Below the pieces are notes generated by a model that did no database searches, was not told the origin of the DNA, and saw nothing but the letters and a program-made list of their open reading frames with translations. Of a stretch of DNA of 64,000 bases, positions 10,645 through 22,183 are shown one piece after another (within the stretch, counting starts at the first letter, position 1; every line of letters begins with the position of its first letter). This DNA is from Pristionchus mayeri (Eukaryota > Nematoda > Chromadorea > Rhabditida > Neodiplogasteridae). A program made the position numbers and the translations under genes. The DNA lies in NCBI GenBank assembly GCA_036245805.1, contig BTRK01000003.1:37527215-37591214 (forward strand), given 5' to 3'.

Positions 10645-13060
10645 ATGAGTGAAGTGAGTGTCAATCTTTTTTTTTAAATTTCGCATTTCTTGACACATCA
10701 ACCCTTTCCAGGTAGTTCTTGTCCAGGAGTATCCTGCTTTTTACGTCCCCAAGTTTCTGCTCGACCTCGGATTTGAGGTGGACCCTACAGGAAATGGAGA
10801 AGGCTCCCTCGGAACGGTCAAGTGAGCAAATTAGAGATTGAAATTTGATCCATCGTCGCTAAATTGAGCACAGTATCGCCACCCCATGAGCAATGAGAGA
10901 GTTAGTAGAGCGAATACACATACCGTGGTTTAATGTCCTGCACACACATACCAACAGGTGGGCACTCCGGACAGAAACCGCCCAAATTGACGCTGGCCTA
11001 GCACTGTTCTCCCGCGAGCTGGTCTCGAAGACGGGATGTATCTTTAGCTTTAAAGTTACCCAACAAGGACGAAATTGACCCATTATTATTTGTCCTCCAT
11101 CGAATAGCCGCTGGCTGAATTAGTAGAGAATGAATATACAAAAATGCTAAAAATCAATAATAGCCTCAAGGGAAAGCCGGAAATGATCAGCGCTCTCTCA
11201 TTTTTGCATACTCTCTCGTACACGCGACGGGATCAGGGTGAGATCAGGGTTTCGTCCTTGTTGGGTAACTTTAACATACCAAAAAGGTGTCTGCAGGAAG
11301 TTCAAGAATCGCGATGGAATTCAAGCGATCACGATCAAGAAGTGCACGAATCCCCTGGAATCTAAAGTTCGCGTGAGTATTTACTAAAAAAACACTATGC
11401 ACAATTTGTTAACGTGAAGTGACGAGCGTTCGTGAGCGACTCGTCCCTTTTGCGTTGTACTTGGACAAATTTATTGGGCTTGTGGAGCACCTATAGTACT
11501 AAACATAGTGCAAGTAGGCAATGTCCTTGAAACGGGATATGCAATTTTCATTGAAAGCATAAACATACACTATTGACGTATAAATACGCTCACAAATACT
11601 GTTCAGGCGCAACTGATTCTGCGGGAGCTTATTAATCTACGCACTATCAAGCACGAGAACCTTCTGGACTTTATGGGGAGCTACATGGCGACAGACGATG
11701 GCGTAATGTCCGTGTGAGTACTTTCGGCTAGCTCTGATTAAATAGAGGTTCAATTAATTTATCATGCATATGCCGACATAAGTGGTCTGAGAGAGAAGTT
11801 CAATGTAAAGATACATGAAATATGATGCATAATGTAGGATGCAAAACAATATCACGGGTCTCCTGTAAAAGTCCAGGAAAACGTCTGTATTTGGCTACCA
11901 GGAAATATTTTGTGTCACCGATTTTGATTTAACTTGGTTCATGGACACTATTGGGGGTTAGGAAAAGGGCTTTCCGCTTGGTTCCGTGAAATCTGCACAT
12001 TATCGATTTGTTTGACCTATCGCGTCCGAGAAGCATAAATCAGTTCATTTTGATCGTACAGCGAAATTGTTTTTTGCATTCTGCTCGACTTCCAAAACCC
12101 TACAAGTTTGTAAGCGAGGACCAAAGTGTGGGAAACGGTTTTCATTGTCATTTCGAAAGAAAACCGATTTCCCGATCAAGAAATTGATCGTATCTCGAAG
12201 GGAACCCTAAAACGCAAAGCTTTTTATTTCAGAAATCGATTCTACGGTCAAAATTAGGGGGTGTTTATGTTTACCATTTTTTATATCTCTGTCCCCTCGG
12301 TATCGATTTACTATGAAGGATTATCGACTTTTAAGGACTTGGTTATTTTGTGAATGATTTTGTTTTTTGATCATATTTCGGTTCAACGTAGTCCAATCGA
12401 GCAAAAATGCAATCGATAGCTCTCAACAAGATCTACCAATTCGTTTCAGTACTTGCAATCGCTAAAATTCTTCGTTTTCAAGTTATTTTACGAAAACTGT
12501 CAGAAACATGAAAAATTGAGATATTTCTGCAACAAATATAGCATCTTCACATGAATGATGTTATTTTTCTAAACCATTTCTATCATATCTCCGCTTCAAA
12601 ATCACATTTTAGATTATGAGTTTCAGGTGGTATTCAGGAATCTGCACCCCGGAAACATTTGCATTGATTCGAAGAATAAGCTCACTATCACTGGTTGGTT
12701 GTGATTCCTTTTTACCTACTAATACTTACTAATATTGCTGGTATTTATGTTTAAAAAATAACATTTAAAATTTGCAGGTTTCGGAAAGTCCCGTGTGATC
12801 GATCGCGCTGCTAAAATGACACAGGATAGAGGAACGGACCCGTACATGCCGATCGAACTCCTGATGGACGAGGACAAATGGGATGGGGGATACGATGAGA
12901 AAGGTAAGCAAGATCATATTTGTATAGTCTTTGAATAATAACGTAATAGTAAGTTTAATTTTGAAACATTCCTGAAACTTTTCGATATCGGATTCGCGGG
13001 CCCGAAAGTTAAGAACACACTCAAGAGGCAGATGGAGTATTGCGGACCCGTCAAGGACCA
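10645..13060 (+). pseudogene. MAPK-like pseudokinase family, copy A (decayed)
   Basis: Exons homologous to the intact copies are at 10645-10653, 10712-10821, 11297-11372, 11607-11713, 12627-12693 and 12778-12903. A fragment at about 12985-13056 matches the end of the sixth-helix exon. It keeps a VAIK-equivalent Lys (ITIKK) and the alpha-C Glu (LREL), has FRNLHPGN in place of HRDxxxxN, and GFGKSR in place of DFG. The exon encoding the YYITxYCG segment is missing between 11713 and 12627, and the VDIW exon has lost its first half. The last three exons are absent. It is therefore a truncated relic. Confidence 0.85.
11050..11274. repeat. Perfect 25-bp inverted repeat with ~175-bp spacer
   Basis: Positions 11050-11074 and 11250-11274 are exact reverse complements (core GTTACCCAACAAGGAC). 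The repeat lies in the intron between exons 2 and 3 of copy A and suggests a small foldback element. Confidence 0.7.
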
Positions 13061-14654
13061 TATGAGTGACTATCTGATAGAATTGAGCTATTCTACCTAT
13101 GAGCCGTACAGCAAAAAATGAAAGTTCATATAAATGTGGTCCTAGGGGTAACTTTTCACGTAGAGTTTGAAAATCGACCTTAGGAAGCCGTATCTCTCAC
13201 CCCTCATTTCTTGTTATGCTCTGAACTTGAGCGGTCGGTTTTAATAACTTTTGAACGGCACATCCCTTACATTTATAGTAATCCTGAAAGATCTCGACGA
13301 GATAAGTATTTTCACTGTTGGAAGTGAAAAGCTAGCTCATCTGTGAAAAAAGTTATGGCCATTTGAAATTTTAAAATTTTTATTGTGAAAACATATATTC
13401 CGGGGTATAATTTTAAGCATGTTCATTGGATTCTCCGTGAAAAGTTACCCCTACAACCAAATTTTCACTCATAAATTCGCGGGACAATGATATTTCCCGA
13501 AATTCTGAAAAGGGAAGTATGGTGAATCACTGAATTTCTGAAATCTTGTACATTTGCGATTTCAAAATTTTACCAATTAGGAAATGTTCTCAATACTGTA
13601 CTTCATCTTTTTATGCATAATGAGATAGTGTTCTCTCCAATAAACATGACTTACGACTTCAAAAATTAATTTTTTTCACTTCACAATTTCTCAAATTTGC
13701 ACGTTGCCAACTCAGCAATTCGAGTCCGATTGACGCATTAGCTGTAGCCAAGTTGTAGCATGCCTCGACATGAGTGAAAATGGGTGGAACAGTCCTCCTC
13801 CAATATATCGGGACTGTAGTTATTGACGTCCGAATATGGGTGTAAGATTGTCCCCGGAAATATTTAAATTCATTTTGGGAGTTAATTTTGAGAATTCTGA
13901 TTAGATATTGCTGTTAATAATGTTTTCGTAATCTGGTGTATAAACTTTACACAAAAGTACACACCTCTTCCCTTTTCAAAATTTCAGAAATTTTCGATTT
14001 TTGAAAATTTCGATTTTCGAAAAATTGTTCAAACGGTCGTTTTTCCATACGTATATGATTCCTCAGGATTCCTCAGGTCAGGTTTGGATGCGAATATGAC
14101 AATTTCACAACTGACCATTCCGCAACTGATCAATGCATTTTCCCACACTAATCATCAATGTTCAAAAGAATACACGTAATTATCGAACGTTCAATCTGCA
14201 TCCAATACTTCAAAAACAAATTTGTTTATTTTTTTCAAAAGCCATTTTCAAAATCCGCCATTTATTTGACACATTACTTCGATAATATTTCTTTCAGTAG
14301 CTGAATGAATAGATTTTTGTATTGTGTCACGAATAAATAGTTTCCTTCACTCTATCTCTGACCGAAACCGGCAAATATAACTTAATATTTTGAAAAAAAA
14401 TATAAACTGCTTCGAATTTTGTGGATGTCCGCTTTTTCATGAATAGTGCGCTTCGAATTGTATGACTGTCTGATTTTTCCCACTAGCCCCCTTTCTCGCT
14501 CGTATTTTCGAATTTATTTCCTTGATATTTTTTAACGATCATTGATTGTTTACGTTGATTTTATAAAGCCATATCGATTTTCCTCTAATCTATACTTTCC
14601 GAGTGGTTAGGTGCCACAAATATATCTTGAAATCGTTATTCTCTATCTAAAAAA
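13061..14654. other. Intergenic, no gene seen
   Basis: AT-rich DNA between pseudokinase copies A and B. It contains no exon with paralogue support and no recognisable repeat ends. Confidence 0.5.
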
Positions 14655-16910
14655 ATGAAGATCATCAGTTGCTTTACATGCTTTAATGAAGACTTGTCAC
14701 CACATCAACGAACGCTCATAGGCATGCCGCCGTCGCAAAAATTTCGCAATCGCTACTCGCAGTCCTGTGTTGTTTTACAGTTCGTGTTGGCACCTAACGT
14801 GACGCAATTTTATGTTCCAAGGGAGTTGGTCGATTTCCGCATCGACAACAACCGTCAATTCTCGGGATCATTTTACATAGTGAAGTGAGTTTTTACACCT
14901 TTTTCTAACATAACAAATTCTCAAAAAAATGAATCCCCCAAAGGAAGTTCGACAGCCCTGACGGATCTACAACAGTTATGATTCACAAGTTCGAGAATCC
15001 ATTTGACTCTATCTCTGGAGTTAGTTAAGTTTATCAGAGTGATTATGACTGTGAATAAAACTATGTCGCAATTATTCATATGAAATCACATTTGGATGAA
15101 ATCTTGACGAAATAGGAAATACTAAAATAATGTTAAATTATTGTTTAGGATAGATTGGTGTACCGAGAGATTCATTACCTGCGTACACTCGCTCATGAGA
15201 ACATCGTAAAGTTACAGCGAACATATAAGGTCGACGACGAGGAGATCGATTCTCAGTCAATGTAAGTTTTGAATGTGTATGTTTCCTTCAGTTTTGAAAT
15301 AGTACTTTCAAAGTCGTCACATTTTTATGACTGATGTTTATGACTAATTAAAATTGCTACGTATCCCATTACAGTTACTACATCACCGACTATTGTGGTG
15401 TGTATCTAAGGGAGAAAATAGAGGAAGGGAGATACTCTTTGGAATGTGTAAAGCAGTGGTGTACCGAATTGCTGCGAGCTGTAGCGTATTTGCACTCCAA
15501 AGGAGTAAGTTGTTGAAATATGTTGGTCTAAAGCAGGATTGCGTAATTGATAACATATCGAAACAGCTCGAGCCGAGGCGGGCAATGAGAGCGCTTTCTC
15601 ATTCCATTGTGCTCTCTCTAACCCGTTCCCTGAGATATTATCCAGAGATTATCAGATTATCCACGGAAACCTGCATCCTGGAAATATTTGCATCGATGAT
15701 AATGGCAAGCTGACGATAAGTGGTTCGATTGTTTTATTCATTTAAACCATTTCAAAATATGTTTGTCAGGATTTGGAAATGTACACACGTCTGTTATTGA
15801 TCCTACAACCAACGAAATGGGGGCATCTGAATGTGTTTCGAGATATATGCCAATAGAACAGCTTATCGATTGGGAAGATGAGTTTGATGAGAAAGGTGGA
15901 GATTTTACTAGATGAAGGATGATTCACAATTTCAAAATTTTTCAAATGTTTAGTCTATTGACTATCACGAAACATTGCATCAAACACGTATTTTTCTGCG
16001 CGATTTATGAACACTTTACTTACTTTTATAGTCATTCGTTAACACTCATGATGCCATGATATCTAAACGCACTGCAGACTCGGGATATTGTATGCATGCA
16101 ATAATTATTTACACGTATACTTCTTTCAGTTGACATTTGGAGTATCGCCACAATCCTTTACGAATTGCTCACCGGAAGCCCTCTTTTCGATGGCGAAACT
16201 TCTGGAGATATATTAAAATCCCAGATTCACTACCGTGGGAAAGTTGATCATGGGTTGCTCAAGAAGGTCTCTGATAGAATGCAACTAATTATTATTTGAA
16301 GACCACATAATCAATATATTCAGATTACTTCTGAAACCAAGATGAAATTTCTGTCACAATATTCGAGGAGATACGACTCTGGGGTGAATCGATTTTTTCC
16401 AATTTCAAAACAAAATATTTTCAGGACTTTATCCAAATTCTGAAGTCCGCGATGTTGCCTGAACGTGGCATCAGTGAAATGGCCATCCTTGAGAATGAAG
16501 GCTATTTGAGGTCTTTCATCGATCGAACTCTCCAGTTCAATCCTGAGAACAGGTAAGCACTCTACCCAATTAATTTTCCCGGATTATAATATCAATGTTA
16601 TTCACGATGCCGGACCTTTTCATATCAAATAAAAATAGGTATTTTCACAATTTATACATTTTCCAGAATGTCGGCTATGACAGCTCTCTCGCATCCCTTC
16701 TTGCAAGTCCTTCATCCATGTGAACAGAAGCTTCCAAAAGACGACAAGGAAGCCCTGGTTGAACTCGAGAAGCAAATTCGACTCGAAATAGCAACAATCC
16801 CCATAAAAATCAAGAAAATGGTAATCTATTATAGGCATATTAGTTGTTTAATCTATAATATTTACTCAAAGGTTATCTGTCCTTCCCATTTTTCTGAATA
16901 CCCTTCTTGA
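14655..16910 (+). CDS. MAPK-like pseudokinase, copy B (intact frame)
   Basis: Ten exons join in phase: 14781-14884, 14944-15019, 15149-15261, 15375-15504, 15656-15722, 15770-15895, 16130-16266, 16324-16383, 16425-16552 and 16667-16910, about 395 aa. The 5' end is uncertain: an ATG frame opens at 14655, but paralogues begin with a two-codon exon. The fold follows p38-type MAPKs: YYITDYCG hinge, VDIWS helix, a MAPK-type FxNPExR near the end, and a charged C-terminal helix. Key residues are changed: VAIK Lys is His (VMIHK), HRDxxxxN is HGNLHPGN, and DFG is GFG; the TxY activation motif is absent. Catalysis is very unlikely; a scaffold or regulatory role is an inference. The mRNA may end at the TGA at 16910 or splice further. 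Confidence 0.8.
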
Positions 16911-17331
16911 AGAAAATAATGTTTGAGATGATTTGAAGTTACTTTTCAACGGTAAAAAAATTCAACAGTAGAGAATTCGATTCTTTGTTGTATTGCGTCC
17001 AAGCTATGGTAATCATCAGTTCCAAGAGATATTTTCAGGGGATTCGAGTTGTCCATATTCCGAACGTATTGTTTGATGTTCTGTAATTAAAGAGGAAATG
17101 TCAGTAACCGAGCGTGGTTACATAAATGAGAGGGTCACTATTTCGCATCTCGCTCTCTCTCGCGAATTCCCTGAGCTATTTTCCCTGATATCTATGGATG
17201 ACAATCAGCCAAGTTGCGAAAACTCAATTCAGAGCAGAGATAAAACTGTGAACATTTCAGAATCTCTTATTGTTGGGGAAAGCTAGACATGATATAGTCA
17301 TTTTTAAAAGTTTTTCCGATATTGATCCTGT
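16911..17331. other. Intergenic with a diverged repeat
   Basis: Segment 17100-17330 (CTCTCTC...CCCTGAGCT...) resembles 42140-42330 at low identity and is probably an old dispersed repeat. No gene is seen. Confidence 0.4.
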
Positions 17332-17566
17332 TTAGGGAAAAATGACAACTTTCTTTATCGGTACCTGGAGGCGGCTCATGATTTTGGCTTTCACGCATTC
17401 TTTCTTGAAAATGTCCAGAAATACGTCGTAGCCCTCCCATTTCCCAATGATCGCTTCCACGAGTAATCGAACTAGCGCAGCAGCATCATTTGAAACCTGC
17501 AATGCAATTGCAATTCATTCCAATAGTCATTCCTACTTCCTCGAAGTTCATGCTTGCACAAATGTC
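17332..17566 (-). CDS. Possible 3' exons of an unknown gene (CARD-like helix pattern)
   Basis: Two exons read in phase on the minus strand: 17537-17566 and 17332-17496 (55 codons ending TAA). The peptide has amphipathic helices with a pattern LVRLLVEAII...YDVFLDIFKKE that is reminiscent of helices 4-6 of CARD domains. The resemblance is by eye only. The 5' part was not located; a frame at 17969-18076 beginning MSDAILLKL could belong to it, but no clean donor joins them. Confidence 0.3.
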
Positions 17567-18427
17567 CTTAGCTTTTTAATTCACCGTATGTTTGAATCTA
17601 CAGGTCTAGGCATCCCAATTCTGCATAATCAAGAAGCTACATATATATTAAGTTTACATTCTCGTTTTGGTGCATGTAGAAATATTCCTTGCAAAATCTG
17701 CACAATTCAATCTTACAACATCAATATTTGTCTATGAAAATGCTCATTTTCGATGCATCGTTGTTTTCAGCATCGATAGATGATTCGACATTTTAAGCTC
17801 AAACCATATATTAAAATGATATAATTCGGGAATGCCTCTTTCATCAGAAGAATGGATCTTTTCTAACGCTCCAGAAATGGGATTTTTGACAATTTTTGCC
17901 GTTTTAAGATATTTTTCAAATTATTGTCGCGTTGAAAGATGAATGAGACCTACGCTTAATTGTGTTTATTATAGTGTGCCCCAATAGTGATTGAATGTAG
18001 CGCCCCTGCATTGCAGCCAATATCTGTTATCTTGGATCAGGAGTTCCGAGAGTTTAAGCAGTATTGCATCGCTCATGTTGGAATTTCCATGCCTGTATTT
18101 CGGAATTTCGTGTTGTAAGCACCTGTTACTACATACTTTTAGAAAGAGCAAATAACGGGCTATCAAATCATGTAAAAGAACTGGTATGGCAATATTTCTC
18201 GGAATGCTAGCTGATAGAATAAAATGGAAAATTTCAACTAAACTGACTTTGTAAACAAAACAAATGTCAATATTTCGGAAACCCTAAAGCCATGATGTAA
18301 TTATAACATATGATTATGAAGTCCGAGCGTACCCTTACATAATATCGTGAAGTCAGATCTTTTACTGGGACAATTTTAGGAGAAATTGAATTGTACACCC
18401 CAAAAGGGAAAAGACTTATGAACCAAC
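17567..18427. other. Intergenic; truncated mariner end at 18400-18431
   Basis: A mariner-type terminal sequence, AAGACTTATGAACCAACCTAA, ends at 18431, next to a TA. No matching left end was found in this stretch, so the element is truncated. A weak possible exon on the minus strand covers 17969-18076. Confidence 0.5.
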
Positions 18428-18878
18428 CTAATAGGTTGGGGATCCAGTAATAGCAGCAGATGTGTGCATGAGATCTTTAGCGATTTCCTTGTTATTGATC
18501 ACCATTAGGCGAAGAATAAAGAAGAACCGTACCACTTCCAAAGATAGCTTCAGATCCCTAATCTCTTGCACTCCTGCGCTTTCTAGAGAATATCCGAAGA
18601 AGGCATCCAAGGATTCGAAGACAACGTCCACAAACTGCTGTTTCTTCTGTTTGTGCTTTCCTTTCATTTCCGGGATGAGAGATTTGATGACAGACAGATA
18701 CTCCTTGGCCATTTTGATATTCTTATTGGACATCAAGGGGGTTGTCGCATTCAGTGCACTGTTTCCACCTTCAATAGGAAATTGTCGATTTCAATGAACA
18801 CCAAACATCTTAATTCAACCAAAAAAATAATTCACCTAAATTTATGGTGAGGAGACAGTAAACGAGAACTTGAAGCAT
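18428..18878 (-). CDS. Small secreted protein, two exons
   Basis: Exon 1 (18836-18878) encodes MLQVLVYCLLTINLG, a clear signal peptide, and exon 2 (18428-18768) continues in phase to a TAG, giving 127 aa. The donor is GTGAAT and the acceptor TTGAAG. The mature part is helical and rich in Lys and hydrophobic residues (AKEYLSVIKSLIPEMKG), with no Cys in exon 2, and matches no family I recognise. The stop codon lies exactly at the junction with a mariner terminal repeat, so the natural C-terminus may have been replaced. Confidence 0.7.
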
Positions 18879-19326
18879 TTTAACGCCAACGAATTGCGAA
18901 AATTGTGCGTTTAATACAGAGCCGATTTTGGTTTTCGATGAATTCGATCTCTAATTTCACTGTATCTCACACATTCTCTGATTCGCTAGACAGCGTGCCT
19001 TTGAAGACGGGATGCACAAGCTTCGCTGTACCATTACCTGCTAATGGTTTTTGTCGGGCAACAATAGGGAGCTCGTTCACCGAATTACATCACATAGAGT
19101 ACATTGGTCGAGGTTTTTACACAGCGCTAGCTCCATAATTCTGCACATGTAGGACACCATCACCCTTTCCCAATATGAGATTCTGCAACCAAGTTCATTC
19201 CACATTCGACATGTATAATTTCTAACAAATCGTTGATTCTTGATTCAAAAACTTTTTAGATGCAGAAACAATGTGTTTCTGCTAAATTGCATTCGGTTTA
19301 TTTGACGTTAATAGAGACAAAAAACA

Positions 19327-20010
19327 TTAATTATAGGCATCCCCAAGAGGCGGCTCAGCGTCGGTAAAACCATCGTCATCATATCCAGATATGAAAATGA
19401 TGTAAGGTAGTTCAAATGATTCTTTCACACTGCTTTGTCAGTGTTTTGATGGCTGTCGTCATCTTCCTGATTGTGGGGGGTGCGGATTATAATAACGTAA
19501 AATTTCAGATTGGAAGAGTAGTGGATTGCACTAGTGATGTCAAATCGGCGCGCGCTCTCCTCGTTTCACACGCTCTCTCACCGGTCAGACAGAGCGAGAG
19601 ATCATGTGAAGCGAGGAGAGCGCGCGCCGATTTGCCATCACTAGAGTGCACGATTCCGAACATCGAACAATTGTCTTCAGAAGTCAGACTATTGCATCCA
19701 TGAACGTATAAAAACGCAATTCGTGGGGTACAAAGAAGGGGATGGAGGGTGGTCAGTGGTACGATTTGCTATTGCATAGAAATATGCCCAAGTAACTGCA
19801 TTTTAGCTCGCATCCAAAGATGCACAAGGTGCGATCGGCCGTCCCCAGATGCGGAATCATTGTATCCACCCACAAATAGTGAGTGACAATCGAAAGCGGC
19901 GCTGGAGTGTTATCAATTCTGAAGCCGTTCGGAAGCAACAAACTCGCGTGAAATGTAATATCAGGCCTCTCACGGGAGAATCGGGACAAATCGGCGTTTT
20001 CAGTTGACAT
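19327..20010 (-). CDS. Unknown gene, paralogue of the palindrome gene at its 5' end
   Basis: The first exon begins at 20010 (MSTENADLSRFSRERPD) and is open for 85 codons. Its first ~20 codons and upstream 290 bp are duplicated in both arms of the 20297-23025 palindrome, which supports the start. A plausible last exon on the minus strand ends at 19327 with an acidic tail (GYDDDGFTDAEPPLG). The middle is interrupted by a 124-bp hairpin element, and the exact splicing was not resolved. Function unknown. Confidence 0.35.
19527..19650. mobile_element. Short palindromic MITE, ~45-bp arms
   Basis: The left arm (from 19527) and the right arm (to 19650) are reverse complements over about 45 bp, with two mismatches and a 2-bp indel, including AAATCGGCGCGCGCTCTCC. 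The core ACACGCTCTCTCACCGGTC is shared with other small palindromes in the window (25035, 33735, 35635). Confidence 0.8.
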
Positions 20011-20296
20011 TCGAATTTTCGAAAATCGTGTTTCTCATGTTTCTATTAAGAACTTGTTTGGTTAAGACAAAATCCTAAGTTTTAGATTTTTATCATGCGT
20101 TGCAGCTGCAGCAGGCTGCTGCAAAGTTGAGACGAACGACATTTGTTTTGGGGATTTCCATATGTAAAAGTGGTGCTTTTTGTTTACCAAAGTGTTTTTA
20201 TGATCAAATTAACCATTTTGGCTCATTATTTTCATTTCTCACTCTTGCGACCCCTGCAGCAGATGCATGTCAGACAAGCTTTTATTTTACCACAGG
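19953..20296 (-). repeat. Third copy of the palindrome gene's promoter and first exon
   Basis: This 344-bp block is about 97% identical to 21085-21432 and, inverted, to 21892-22231. It contains the first ~20 codons and upstream region of the unknown gene on the minus strand. It stops exactly where the palindrome arm begins at 20297. Confidence 0.85.
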
Positions 20297-21141
20297 ATTT
20301 GAAAGGTCTTCCTTTCGCGTTCTTTACCGTATGCTCGGCAGTTCGATTTGGTAACGGTTCGTGAATCATTGCAGTAAATATTTTCACGAAATCGTTCATA
20401 ATCTGTAAGTGATGTTTGGCATTTCCTTAACTCACTTCGAGTTCATAATTGTCTCTTAATTTCCGCAATTACCGGCTGTGAGAGTGTTGGGAAAAAATAT
20501 ACTATTACTGGACAAGCGAAATCGTCTCACCTCTTGAACATATGCCCTCGTCTGCGGACGCGCGTTTTCTGCGAGTTCTCCGAACACATTTCTCCGCGAA
20601 ATAATGACCTCGTAAGCTCTCGAGTGATTCTTGTCGACCCCCTTGAATATCTGAGAAAGGGCGTAGCATTATTTAACGATAATGTTTTTTTTTGAATCAC
20701 TACCAACAAATATCACCCCTTGGTGTGGGTGGTTCTGAGGGCGGGGGTTAAAATAAAGTGTAATTTGCAATATACTCACCTCAATTATATCTCCCTTAAA
20801 ATAACCGTCTTTCCTCGAAGAAAATTTGGTGTCGTGGTAAATATAGAAAAATTCTTTAGGAGTAAATTTTGCTCCAACGTACGCTTCTGAAACTGTTGTC
20901 GAAAAATGTATTTAATATGCCAAACTTAGGCAGGTTTCTGCATAAAATATTTCCGAAAAATTATATCGCGCGGCTTCGTAACGGAAAATTTGCTCGAATA
21001 GGACATCTTTTCCACCGAGAACTTTTGATAATTGATATAGCTCGTTAGGATGGTACATATCATTGCTACTAGAGTTGTGATCAATGACATATCAGGCCTC
21101 TCACGAGAGAATCGGGATTAATCGGAGTTTTCATTTGACAT
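20297..21141 (-). pseudogene. Left-arm copy of the palindrome gene (3'-truncated)
   Basis: Mirror image of the right-arm gene. The first ATG is at 21139-21141, followed after seven codons by the same in-frame TAA as the right arm. Exons homologous to 22439-22545 and 22675-22794 are present, and the fourth exon lacks the right-arm deletion, so it reads KIFTAMIHEPLPNR. The copy ends at the palindrome boundary 20297, in the middle of exon four, and has no 3' exons. Confidence 0.7.
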
Positions 21142-21529
21142 TCGAATTTTCGAAAATCGTGTTTCTCATGTTTCTATTAAGAACTTGTTTGGTTAAGACA
21201 AAATCCTAAGTTTTAGATTTTTATCATGCGTTGCAGCTGCAGCAGGCTGCTGCAAAGTTGAGACGAACGACATTTGTTTTGGGAATTTCCATATGTAAAA
21301 GTGGTGCTTTTTGTTTACCAAAGTGTTTTTATGATCAAATTAACCATTTTGGCTCATTATTTTCATTTCTCACTCTTGCAACCCTTGCAGCAGATGCATG
21401 TCAGACAAGCTTTTATTTTACCACAGGAGCCAATATTTTTTGCGCCTCTCCAAACTTTACCAGTTTGTAGAGCTCCAAATTCTGCATATACCCTATTTTT
21501 TGCAGATTTTATCTCGGGGGTCCTGGTAG

Positions 21530-21800
21530 TCTTCCAGGTCGCCAAATCTCTCGTAATGGTCTGCACGGTTCACCCTTCGTGAAATCAAACTCAGAATGTC
21601 GCAGGTTCGAGTCCCGGCAAAGGAAATGTTGTATTTTGCAATTGGTTTTCACAAAAATAATCATTCATTATGTTCGTTATCACGTCGGCAAAATATTTTT
21701 GCATGCGCCAGGACTCGAACCTGCGACCTTGTGAGTTTCATTTCACGACTAGTGAAGCGTGCAGCCCATTACGAGAGTTTTGTCGACCTGGGCGACTATC
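21530..21800. other. Inverted pair of tRNA-like sequences at the palindrome centre
   Basis: Near 21595-21625 (+) and 21700-21735 (-) both arms carry a B-box-like GCAGGTTCGAGTCC, preceded by an A-box-like CTCTCGTAATGG and a TTCA...TGAA stem that resembles an anticodon arm. The acceptor stem does not pair, so this is more likely a tRNA-derived SINE than a gene. Confidence 0.35.
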
Positions 21801-22183
21801 AGGACCCCCGAGATGAAATCTGCAAAAAATAGGGTATATGCAGAATTTGGAGCTCTACAAACTGGTAAAGTTTGGAGAGGCGCAAAAAATATTGGCTCCT
21901 GTGGTAAAATAAAAGCTTGTCTGACATGCATCTGCTGCAGGGGTCGCAAGAGTGAGAAATGAAAATAATGAGCCAAAATGGTTAATTTGATCATAAAAAC
22001 ACTTTGGTAAACAAAAAGCACCACTTTTACATATGGAAATTCCCAAAACAAATGTCGTTCGTCTCAACTTTGCAGCAGCCTGCTGCAGCTGCAACGCATG
22101 ATAAAAATCTAAAACTTAGGATTTTGTCTTAACCAAACAAGTTCTTAATAGAAACATGAGAAACACGATTTTCGAAAATTCGA

